DNA of 64,000 nucleotides from Cinclus cinclus (taxonomy: Eukaryota; Chordata; Aves; Passeriformes; Cinclidae): assembly GCF_963662255.1 (NCBI RefSeq), contig NC_085047.1, positions 112,006,214-112,070,213 of the forward strand, read 5' to 3'. The notes under the pieces are model-generated. The model was not told the DNA's origin and made no database searches. It worked only from the letters and a program-made list of their open reading frames with translations. Shown in pieces: positions 51,601 to 62,600 of this stretch. Made by a program: the position numbers and the translations under genes. The number at the start of each line of letters is the position of its first letter. Position 1 is the stretch's first letter.

Positions 51601-52070
51601 CTGCGGTTCTCCCCAAACCACCTCCAGGCCAACAACTATACAGAAACCAATTTTTACATGCTTCCCACTCCTGGTCTGGCTTCCTCCAAGTTTCTGAACT
51701 GTAAGCAGCCTTCTCTTCTCAAGTTTAGAGTCTCTCCAGCGTTTCCAGCTGTCGCAGACACCAGGCGAGGCTTTCCCAGGCCGCTGCCCCGCCGAGCCTT
51801 CCCCTGCACCGGCCCCACCGCCGGAGCGACCCCGGCTACAGGGCCGAGGGTGGCTGTGGAGAGCCAGACAGTAAAAAATAATAATAAAAAAAACCCCAAA
51901 AACTAACCAAACAAACGCTTGACCTCAGCGCTGCCCCGCGCTCCTCCATTACTCACCACAGCAACGCGGGCAGCGCGGCAGCGCCGAGAGGAGGAGTGGA
52001 AGGAAGCGAGGCCGCCGGGCGCTGCTCGCCGCAGCGCGGTGCACAGGGCCGGGGCTCGGGAGGCCAGCAT
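45617..52070 (-). CDS. GATD3: GATD3 (ES1 homolog), mitochondrial DJ-1/PfpI-family protein
   Basis: Glutamine amidotransferase-like class 1 domain protein (ES1/KNP-I/C21orf33 family), normally mitochondrial. Seven coding exons on the minus strand: 51957-52070, 49307-49359, 48561-48674, 48108-48227, 46854-46946, 46374-46530 and 45617-45745. They sum to 780 nt, or 259 residues plus stop; human is about 268. The N-terminal ~38 residues start [10 protein letters not shown] and are Arg/Ser/Ala-rich without acids, as in a mitochondrial presequence. Next come [28 protein letters not shown] at residues 124-133, and the nucleophile-elbow region GLCCISP near 165-171. The C-terminus is [20 protein letters not shown] and on to LTGK. 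Exon phases agree throughout. The last intron is not GT-AG but AT-AC (see separate feature). ATG 52070 was chosen by the fit to the family's length. An in-frame ATG at 52298 could extend the protein. AATAAA overlaps the stop codon, and further candidates lie near 44.78 kb. Confidence 0.96.
45746..46373 (-). other. GATD3: U12-type AT-AC intron of GATD3
   Basis: The 628-bp last intron. Read on the minus strand, the upstream exon ends CVKEVT (…GTAACC) and the intron begins ATATCCTTTCC, a perfect U12 AT-AC donor. A TCCTTAACT branch-site match (core at plus 45756-45763) lies about 11 nt before the intron's terminal CTAC. The next exon opens GAA GCT CAT (EAHVD). The join is phase 0 and restores the family sequence KEV-x-EAHVD. 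GT-AG alternatives nearby insert or delete residues or break the frame. Confidence 0.93.
47675..48050 (-). mobile_element. CR1 LINE 3' fragment inside a GATD3 intron
   Basis: About 375 bp of reverse CR1: acagaatgacagaatggttt, the gaagggaccttaaagatcat block, ccatccaacctggctttgaa, and a block on rapid TCs to cctttgccaggctgattatg-like sequence. It lies between GATD3 exons at 46854-46946 and 48108-48227, in the same orientation as GATD3 transcription. Confidence 0.92.
50270..50305. repeat. 18-bp direct duplication
   Basis: Two identical adjacent copies of agaaactcacaactgaaa in GATD3 intron 1. Confidence 0.95.
50377..50434. repeat. 21-bp tandem repeat, 2.8 copies
   Basis: Units of catcacttcaccaaatatca(c), identical between copies, in GATD3 intron 1, about 70 bp from the 18-bp duplication. 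Confidence 0.95.
51180..51605 (+). mobile_element. CR1 LINE 3' fragment in GATD3 intron 1
   Basis: Contains gaaaggctgagggagctgtt, agcttcgagaagagatgact, tctgctcggaggtgcccagc, aatgggacgagaggcatggg, ggaagttccacctgaataaa, and an end block ctctcccagcctgacccatcc. It is antisense to GATD3. Confidence 0.88.
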
Positions 52071-52350
52071 GGCTGAGGGCCTGGGAGGAGGAGCCGGGAA
52101 AGGGAGCGGAGGAGCCGGGAAGGGGAGCGGAGGAGCCGGGAAGCGGAGCGGAGGAGCCGGGAAGCGGAGCGGAGGAGCCGGGAAGCGGAACGGCTGAGGC
52201 CCACGGGAGCCGCGATGGCCGCCGCGCCCTTGGCGGCGCCCCCTGCAGGCGGGGAGGGGCCACCTCAGGGCTTTGCTCCCTTCCCGACCCTCATCCATCG
52301 GGAATGGCGCGGTGGGAAGAGGAATGAGGGTAAAAAAGATAACGGGGCCG
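51750..52350 (-). promoter_or_regulatory. GATD3: GC-rich CpG promoter island of GATD3
   Basis: A markedly GC- and CpG-rich block around the first GATD3 exon, in contrast to AT-rich flanks. It contains GC-rich boxes, no clear TATA box, and the 21-bp minisatellite. It is flanked on both sides by CR1 pieces in the same orientation. A housekeeping-type promoter is inferred. Confidence 0.75.
52090..52193. repeat. 21-bp minisatellite, five copies, in the GATD3 5' region
   Basis: Five tandem units of ggagccgggaagcggagcgg(a), 21 bp each, with one to a few substitutions per copy and the last cut by one base. It ends 20 bp upstream of the chosen GATD3 ATG. Because 21 is a multiple of three, the minus strand stays open and reads RFPAPPL/PFPAPPL heptapeptides in frame with GATD3. 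Confidence 0.95.
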
Positions 52351-52369
52351 AAATTACAGGGGGAAAATA

Positions 52370-52745
52370 AGCAAGTTGGCAGACCGTACAAAGCTGAGAG
52401 GCGTTGTTGGGGCCTTCGAGGGCACGGAGGGCCTGCAGAGAGACCTTGATAAATCAGATGGGCTGTCACTATCTGTGTGAAGTTGAATATTGGGAAGTGC
52501 TGCGTTCTGCTTCTGGGACCGGACAATCCTGGATGTACGGACAGACGGGACTGAAAGGCTGAAAAGAAAGGTATTAAACTATCAGTGTCCAGAGGAGGGC
52601 AATGAAGATGGTGAAGGCCTTGAGGAGAAGCTGTGGGGAGAGCACTTGGTCAGTTCAGCCTGGAGGGGACTGAGGGGAGACCTCATCACAGTTAATATTT
52701 ATACCTCTCCTCTATTTCAACAGTGAAATGTGACCAGAAAACAAA
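52370..52745 (+). mobile_element. CR1 LINE fragment between GATD3 and PWP2
   Basis: Earlier part of CR1 ORF2/3' region: gcaagttggcagaccgtaca, gagagaccttgataaatcag, gttgaatattgggaagtgct, a gtccagaggagggcaatgaa block, and cagcctggaggggactgagg. It abuts the GATD3 promoter island. Confidence 0.8.
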
Positions 52746-53689
52746 TCCAAAAGAGCAGAATCTGCTGAGGAAATCAAGTCCAGATCATTGGTGATATTTG
52801 CAGCCCTTTCAGAATGTGGCTTGAAACTATTATGAGAACACACCCAATTCTTTGTATTCAGATCCCACTCTTATTAGCCAGTTCTCCCATCAATTCACAG
52901 AAACAGAGGGCATCAGAAGTTTCAGGTTTTAATGTGTTAATAAACAATATTTTTTTAAAAAATACAAGAAAGGGCTGTCATCAAAAAAAGAAAAAACCCA
53001 AAATACCCAACAAGCCATGACATTTGTAACATTCTCTTAAAGTTTAAGTTACATTATTGAGTTGGTTAGGTCCAAACAAATTTTCACTCCAGTATCTCAA
53101 GGCTGTCAATCAAACCTCGACACAAGTTGTAAAGGCCAATAAATTTTCTCCAATATTTGCTGCTATGGGTCCTCATTTCTCCTCTTTATCATCACATTTG
53201 GAGGTTAAAGAACTAAGAAAACAATGTTCCAAAAACATGTACATATTAAATCCAAGTAAAACATTTAAAATAAGTTGAGACCAGTACATTTCCAATTAAG
53301 AAAATTTTTTATCCATTTTAAAATTCAGAGTCCAGCGTAGGACATACAAAATTCACAATATTTAATATGCAAGGCATTTCTAATAAAGAACAAACTTCTT
53401 CCAATCATACTTCTAACTTCACTAAGAACACTTTTTTGTTATCTTACTTGAAATCAGGAATTATTATTTTTAAAAAGAAATCAGTTAATCAAGAAATCAA
53501 TGCTGTCAAGTTTACAGCCACACAGTACAGGAAACAGGCAAAGTGCCATCCATGGCATATCCTACATTTCCACCCCATGGAACTCCATCACACTGTTAGG
53601 AACAGATGCCACTATGAGGGCCACTCATTCTCAGTGAATACCACTGCATAAAATACTGTCTGAGGTTTTCTCCCTCTCACAAAGAGTAA

Positions 53690-56600
53690 TTAAGAACTCA
53701 AGTTATCCTTATGAGCTTCTTGCATAAGATAATCACTGTCAGAATCCAATTCTTCTTCATCCCCTGGTGTTTCCTCTGCTGGACGTTTCATGCCCCGCTG
53801 CTGTGAAATGGCCAAGGCGTATTTGATGTTGTAGATGTTCCACTCACAGCTGTAAAAATAAACAGGAAAACACTGTTTTCCTCCTAAAATAAAAACAACT
53901 CTAAAAGAAGACTGTCTCAAAAGTTTTAACACCACACTGTCACCCCCCCCAAATCACTCCAGATTTTTGATTTGAACTTTCAAATGTAACAATACATACA
54001 GTTTTGAAACATCTTCAAAGTGACGCTGGATGCTCTTCTGAAGGAACTGGATCACAGGGAGCAGCTTCACTGACCTTGGATGGAAAAAACATGCAATTTG
54101 CACTGCAGTTCATATTCACATATGGAAATCTAGGACTATTCTGTACTCTCAAGATTTTGACAAGCATACAACTTCAGTGCCAACTTTTTAAGATAATCCT
54201 AAAGAAACAAAAGCTCTCTGCTTTTGACTCTGCCCACAATGATTACAATCAATATAAGTAACATATTGTGACAAATATTTTTTCTAATGTCCAACTGCAT
54301 CTGGAAGAGCTAATTCTGCTTGCTGCAGCAATGACAGTTCTTTCCATATATTACAAGACTTTGTGAACAAGGAGTTTGTTTTAAATTGTCCTTTTCTACT
54401 CTAGCAGGAACAAAAGGAGAAATTCTGTTCCAGTCATTTCAGGAACTAAAACATCAATACCCATTTTGAAGCAAGGAAGAGTTACACAATGCACTGTTTT
54501 TTCAATTGCAGGACTCCTTCTCAGATTACCTATCACTTAGCCCATTTTAAATTTGTAAATTTGCCTGGTGGTGTTCCTAGAATCCAAGAATTCCATATTA
54601 GGGCTAGAGTGAATATAACCAGGCCCATGTAGTTCTGAAGTATTCCGTAGGAAGGCAGAGTACTACCAGCTATAATCACAAGCTAAGTCTGTAAAAATGC
54701 AATCAATACCTGCACGTCACCTTTCAGTTACATTTAAGATGCATAACTGTTTAAAAACACAATTGCCAAAATTCTACTATCACTCTTGAAATCGTTATGC
54801 AGTTACTGTCCAAGCAACTCAAGCCAAGTTTTATCTGTTATATTTGAAAAGATGTTTCTGCAATATACTTTCACAAATCCAGTAACACATTCAAATTCTG
54901 TCATGCACACTTTCTAGAATCCTTCTAGACCTTTAAGATCAAAACTGTAACTTTTACCATTAGTACAGAAGTTGTAAAACTGAAGTGCTCTCATTCTAGA
55001 CATTATCTAGAATGTCAGTAAATGTTAAGTAAAAGCCTTAAACTAACAGGTATTTAATTTTAATATCCTTGTCAGTATTTTGACTTTCGTGGCATCTCAC
55101 CTTGTTTTCAGCTTCTGTCCATGCAGCATAAGCAACTTATGAGCCCAAATAAGATAGAACTCCAAGTGACAAGAGGTCTCAAATGCAGAGGCCAGGAACT
55201 CCAGTAATTTCTCCACATACAGGTCTGGCAGTGATGAGCAGACAACATCAACTGTGCAAAAAGGAAAAAAAGACCATAAACATTCAATAGAGTTGAGTTA
55301 CTATTTGGAATAACATAGAGACCACAGGAAAGCATAAGGGGAAGAAGAAGCAAGCAGCATTTTGGCAAGTGGTGCTGTATTTCAGGGTACAGTACCACAA
55401 TCTCTCAGGATACAAATGTTCCTTCTTTGAACCTTCCAAACACTGCTGTATTTAAAAGAAAGAAATTAACTCCTTTCCAAGTTCTTCCTCCTAGCAGAGA
55501 ACTCTCCCCAGCAGTTCTCCTTCAGAATTTTTACTTCCATCCTTTCCTCCTCTTTTCTAAAGTAATAGACTTTATTGTTGCTTCTCCTGACTTCACCCAA
55601 ATTTCTGTATTCAGTGGAACTAGTTATGCACAACCATCAGGCATGAAGTGATATTTGAAAAGACAGCAAAGTCACCTGCCCATACAGGAAGTGTCTGAAT
55701 GCTGTTAGCAACTGCACAGCACAAATAAACACAATTTAGAAGCATCCAAAATAATCTCACATAACTAAATGACCTCATTATAACAATCCACTCTCAAAAA
55801 TACCTTTTGCTTAAGTAACAGGCACACAATCATCCTGTTAACAGTGGATTACAACAGCCTCTCCTCAGTTGTACTCTGGTCTTCCAATAATTTTCTAAGT
55901 GCTCCACCAGATGTTCTGGAGTATCAATGCCTTTTCTTGTGCTGTCAGTCCCAGAACTAGGCACAGTACTCCTGATGTGGTGCCACAAATGCTCAACAGA
56001 CAAGATTCATCACTTCCCTCAAACTGCTGATGACATCCTTGTTACTGGTTAATGGTCTTCATCACACAGGCACAGTGCTAACTCAGGTTAAACTCGATGT
56101 GCCCCTCCAACAACAGCTGCTTCTGAGAAATGACATCCAAAAACCCCGCATGTACATCTAGGCCTGATTAAATTCCATGCTGAAAAGTCACTAAATGATC
56201 ATGAAGTAGATTAGTAAAACTAAAACATAAATTAACACTAAAAAGTCTACCTTTACACCTCAACTTGTTCTGGCTTGCACATCTGTTTACAGCTAGCTCA
56301 GCCAAGTATCATGGCAGATCCACTCACCTTCACTGCTAGGGACAGCCTCTATGACCTCCTGAATTAATTTCTTTTCATTCAGCTTGAAGGCCATGACGAT
56401 AGCCATAGTGTATTCCTTCTGACTCAGTGTTTTGTGTATACTGCTGGGTGTGACATCAATATCTAGCTCAAAAGGATCAAAAATTAGCCCAGAGTCCAGT
56501 GAATAGAGCAGGAGACCTTCTGTAGTGGTGGCTGCCCAGCTTCGTCCTAGAAGAGAAATAACAATATTTAACAACAAAGAGAGGGGCTCTAGAATGGAAA

Positions 56601-59600
56601 CAGAAGAGTAATGATCATCCTCCAGTACTCTATTATTTCAAATATTTTATATGGAATAAAATAAAAAAATCCTAAACTAATTGTTGATACCAACCTGTAG
56701 GACAGAATCGCACACAAGTCACCCTTATTTCTGGTTTAAAGTGTCGATAGCTCATGTCACCTAAAAGAGAAATTTAGAAGTGATTTAACATATTCACCCC
56801 AAGTTCACAGTCTACTTATCAACTCTATGATGTTACCATTAAATAATGTGCAGCATGGTAAAAGCTGCCAGAATTAAAGACTGGGTAAAGAAGGCACAGT
56901 CCATGTCCAAGAGATCCTACAGCTTAAGTGGTGGGATCAAATTTCATAATCCTGATGTTAAAACTGAGGTCAACAAATCAAACCCTTCTTATCTGTGTCA
57001 AAGGTTCTGATGCACATAGAAGCAGAAACAAGAGAACAAAGCCATACCTCTTTTTACTCCTGGGAGAGGGATGGCAACACCTTCATCACCTCCACCCCCT
57101 TCATCAATCAGAGCCATGCTGCCAAATTCAGTCATTTTCCTCCGATCTAAGTACTCCTGGGAAAACATGCAAGTTCCAGTCACTGCACCAAACCTTCTCA
57201 AACAGCAGAGCTCAGTTTAGACTGTGGTTTCACATTACTATAACTTTGTTCTACTCCAGAGATTCACTGTTTGCTTCCTCACTGCAGCCCTACTCTTTCT
57301 GCCCTGCAGGTTCCATAACTGCACTGTGCTAATGCAAGGGCTGCGTGGCCAGAACACTGTAAATGAGATTTTAGGGACCTCCCTGGCCCCCATTTCTAAA
57401 TACCCATCCCTTCCAGGATGCTGTTTCGGCTGGTTCACTTTCTTTCAAGCCAGATGTTGAGCTACACCAGCTCACAAACCACTGCTGACAAAGAAGGATA
57501 CTTGGAACCAGAGTCAGATACAGCCTGACATGAACAATGGAACTATAACCATTCTCCCTGATAAGGGGATGGTGAAAAGGGTTACTGGAATTTTCTTCCA
57601 TCTGATGTTTTTCATCATTCACTTTACTTTTGAAGGAATTTAATTTGGCATTTGGCAATATTCAGAAAGAGAACTTATAAAGGTCAGTGATGTTGTTCTG
57701 TGTCCACAAAAAAAACCTCCTTCATTTCTTTGCTAACACAAACTGACACCCAGGGACTTAGCTTAGTACAAAATGATGGTAATTTAAATTTTCACTTCCA
57801 TTTTAAGTCTAGTGCCAACTAACTTAGTATGCTTGAGAGTTCTGCCCATTCAACAAAAGCACACTACAGATCTGGCAAGAGTTTCAGGAATTAATTCTGT
57901 TCCAAGAGGAATATTTCCTTCCCCCTCTCTTGCACAAAAATAAACCCATTCTTAAAAAAAAATTCATGAATCATTCTTAATGAGATGTTATACCAAAACG
58001 ATAGTCTTGTGGGGGTGAGGAAATGAAAAAAAAAGACTCCTGTGCTCACGTACCTCCATTGCATCTAAAGAATAGTTGCATGAAATTTCGAATTTTTTCA
58101 TAAGAATCTGTTCCTTGACATTATACAGACAGACAAATTTTGACAATCCACCTGCCAGAATAGATTGACCATCTGCTGAGTAGCACAAAGTTGTAAAAGA
58201 CCTGGTAAAGAAAAAGAGAAAGCAGTTTAATTTCACTGTTACATCTGAGCTAAAAGACATGAGTACAATGTGAAGACACAGAGAATGACCACTCCATGGA
58301 TAAAGTGGAGATCTTCATTCATATGCTATGTACTTCACACACACAGATTTAGTACAAAGCCTTTGGTGCTTTACTATGAATCACAGACAATTCAGAACTT
58401 CAACAGCTTTTTGAAAGAATTCCATACTTCTGAATCTGAGTCACACCTCAGTCAATGAGCTCTCAACTACACCATGCACAACATTAAAAAACAGTCAGAA
58501 GAGCTATAGAAAAAAAAAATCCATGGCATATTTGAAAGACCTGGTTGAGAGCATGGTTGACAGCAAAAATACTGCTTTTTTTCCAAAACTTTTTTCCAAA
58601 AAGTTATTGTTTCCTTTTTTTAAAATTTTATTTGACTGGAAGCAACATGGGAAAAAAAAAGGAGGGGGAAAAGGAAAGAATAACACATTTCTCTGACATA
58701 TTTTCTGAGAGCACACAAATTCAACTTGCCTTTAAACATTACTTCACATGCACAGCAACAGGTAATGAACCCCATAATTTAATTACCTTAAAATGTAATA
58801 GTTTCTACATACTAATGGGTGCATATTAATATTTCTGTAGGAAGGTATCTACTTAAAAACTTAACCCATAACAAATTGAGCACTTGGCCTGAGAAGTCAG
58901 TATTATGTTGACAATCCCAGTCCATAACTGAAGAGAAAGAACATGTGCTCAGAATGATGCTGATCAACTACAAAAGGGAGGCATCTAGATGTCAGGCAGC
59001 CTTTTAAAATCCAGCATCAGAAATATCTGAACAGCAGAAGCACTCTGAAATCTTCATGCAGAAAACAAATGGAAAAATAATTCAGAAGTAACCCAGTGGC
59101 ACCCTCTTGTCACTGCAGCTCCCTGGACGTACTTGCCCTTGGCTGCCTGCTTGGCTGTTATTTTATCCAGCTCCTTCCTTCCCATCTGGAGATCGTGCCT
59201 GCCCTCAATGGAGCCAGTCTGCACTGCATTTTCATGATCCCAAAACGTGATCTGGCCATTCAAAGCAGCAACTGCGAGCTCCTTGCCATCAGGACGGAAG
59301 GCAACCACAAGAACTGTGAAGAATTTAGTAACAATTAAAAATGCAGTCAGATGCTTCTCTAAGAAAATATCCTTAGTTTTTCTAGGATCTTATCTCAGCT
59401 ATTAGAAAAAGTTTAAGAGTAAAAGGTATGACCGTACTTTTTCCCATACAAATGTTTCAACAATTATAAAGCTGATCTAGAATTAAATTATTTATTGCAC
59501 TCTTAACCAAGTACAAGAGTTAAGTATCTGAACTTTTGATTTCCATTTCCATGAATGAGTAGAGACTCTATATTTGACATGTTCTGTTGTTAACATATTT

Positions 59601-62600
59601 TACACAGTATTTTTGTATTTGATAACAGATGAGAAATGAAACAAATTACCATCTGAGTTCATTATTAATGTCTCCTTAGTTCTCCAGCTGTCCAACATAT
59701 CCCATAATTTGACAGTCTTATCCCAAGAGGCACTGGCTAGAACACACTTCATCGGATTAAAGGACAAGCTGCTGATGGGACCCTCATGACCTGCTAAGAC
59801 CTAAGAAAAGCAGAAAAAATCACCTGGAATTAGGTGAAAGAAACTGAAATCTGTGCAGTCTGCACTCAGTAAACTCCAGATATAGCCAGTAAATGATGCC
59901 TGACCTGTCCACACATGCTTGAGATCACCTTTGGACACAGGGCACGATACACACCAATGATTCTCAACTTTCTATTTTCACAAGTTTTAAAAAATTCCTT
60001 GACGTGCCACGACTATATAGGCATCTACAACCACTCCTATGCACGCACTTAAGGAATGCAATGTGCCATTTTCCCTCCTTTCAAAACAATCACACCAACT
60101 GTGAAAAAACAAGCCATTGCTCTGAGAATTCAGTATCTCCTCCCGTGAATAACACTTCAGAATCAAAACAAAAATAAAAACTGAGAATAAGATTAACAGA
60201 GATTTTCATTTCAAGGAGCTCCTACTGCTAAAAAAAAATCAAGGAAAGAAACTAAACTCAAAACTCTAGAGAGCCAGTCAAGTACATCCTGAGTCACTGA
60301 AGTGATCTGTATTCCATGCCTGTGCCAAATTAAATACATGACTCACTGAGCTCTTCTACTTGTACAAAATACACAGGAATGCCTAAGAATTGAAAAAATA
60401 ATTGAAAAATCCTGCTCCTGCTCTGCTCCAGCAAAACTGTTCATGAAATCTGTATCAGCTTAATACAGCAACTACAATTTCTTCATCACCTGCAAAAAAT
60501 ATGTGGAAAAGAACATCTCCGAACAAAGAAAGTCTCTCATGCTCATGTGTCAGCTCATCAATACTGGTGTTACTTCATCACTAGAAAGAGCTCATTACTC
60601 AAAAACTTTAAAAACTATTGCCCACACAAATTCAGGGTGACCTCCATGCAATAAATACAAAAAAAAATGCTGAGAGCAACATAGTGTAGCTCCAGCTTTT
60701 CAATATAAATATAACAAAGCACTTCACCTTGTACTGAAACCCCCTGACTAATCCCAAAGTTGCTGAGTATCACCACACTCCACACAGTGTTAAATTCAAG
60801 CCCTCCCAACACTGTGGGTCCTTACATCCAGCAGCCTCCCACTCTGCATTGACCAGATGAATATTTCAAAGGAATCCTGGGAGCCAGCTGCCACAATCTC
60901 ACCACTGGAGTCCACAGCTAAACAGGAGAATTGACTTGGTCGTGGAGATGTAAAGGTACGGAAATTCCGGTACCTGTTGAAGAGGTGAAAAGAAATTATG
61001 AGGACATTTTAAGTAGATTTCAATGTGTGTTTAATAAGTTTATTTAAAAAAGGAGCTCATTTGTTTTGTAAAGACTAAGCTATGTACAGAAAAAATATTG
61101 TTTGTATAAAATTAGATGTGATGCCTCAGCATGATTACAAGATTGAAAAGAAGTATGAAAAACTCTGCAGAAATAAGAGACAGAAGTAATCTGAGGAGCT
61201 TTTTCTATTAAATAGCATGTGTCAAGTTTTTAGAAATGGGCTTGTTTACACACCCAGTTCTGTCCACAGCTCTACTATACTATGGAAAGTGTTCTTAGGC
61301 AAGTGCCTTCTCCCCATTAAAGACAGACAATGATCTTCCTGGATTTCCAGCTTCTCTGAGGAAAAGTTCTTCCAGAATTTTCTTCACAGAAACTGGATGG
61401 ATTAAGAGCATTCTTAATTACTATCTAAATTCAAAACAAAGACTGAACCAAAAGTCAGTAAGGCAGTGCTGCTCACCTTTATGAGACTTCAAACAAGCAA
61501 TCAGCAGTGTGCTGTGTTTTGGGGGGAGTGTGAAAGCTGAGGACTAAATGAGACACAAAAGCTTTCATGCAGAGTTACCTGTGCAGATCAAAGGCACGCA
61601 CAGTTCCATCGAGGGAAGCACTCAGAACAACATAACCAGTGGAAGTGAAAGCTACAGCAGTTACACCACTGTTGTGTTCTGTAAAGGTGACAAAGCAAAA
61701 GCTGCTTGAAGTGTTCCACACTTTTACCTGCAGGACAGACAAAAAAGACTTCTTAGAATCTTCATCATCAGTAAAGAGAGAAAATTAGTAAGGCCACAGC
61801 AGAGTAAAGAAAACCTAATTCTGGAACTCTGCAACAGCATAAAAGATTTTCAGAAACACCAATCAAGAGCCCCCAGTGTGTCATTAAACCTCTTAAGATA
61901 CATTTGCAACATAAAAATGTAAGTGGAGATAGACACTAATGAAGTTGAAACAAGTTAATTTTAAAGGAAAGTACCACTTGGTGAGCATCTCAAGCTCCCA
62001 GGCTAATACAGTCAAATAAGACAGGTGACAAATTCAATTGAGGTATTTCAGTTGGGCTTTTGTTTTGTTTTGTTTTTTCCTGAACAAAAATGTTATGCAT
62101 TTGGTTTTCTGCGGTTTGAGACTTCTGGGTTTTGGCCAATTTTCATCCTGAAAGGCAGAAACCATAGTGGCAGATCTTTTTCTGACATTTAAAAGTTTTG
62201 ATAAGAAATCAGCTACTACTGTTCTCCCATTTAGGTGCCAAGACATTGTGGCAAAACATCTTTTAAAACAGAAATACCTGTACACACAGCCTATCATTTC
62301 AATGCAAATCATCCATGAGAAGATAATTTTTCTTTTAAATAACAAGCTTCTGAAATGGTACATTTAACAAAAAAATTGCACTTTTATAAATAATTTGAAA
62401 TTTATTTCATTTCAACAAACAATTATTAAAGGGCAAGAAGCTAGGTGGCTGAAGTTCATTCATCCAAAAATATCATGGAACCATAAATAAATTAACATGT
62501 AATGAATTAGATATTTATTGTGTTTATGGCACCTGGATCTATAATAATTAAAAAACTACTTGCTTGAAAGCAAAAGTTATGCAATTTTCAGCCACAAGTA

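Noticed and set aside
51919..52197. 92-codon plus-strand frame with GGAGKGS-type repeats
   Set aside because: Antisense shadow of the GATD3 first exon and the 21-bp minisatellite; GC-rich islands produce such frames readily.
51903..52526. 207-codon minus-strand frame taken as one protein
   Set aside because: It runs past the GATD3 donor at 51957 and begins in CR1-derived sequence. Only its 3' part is the real first exon; the possible in-frame extension is reported separately.
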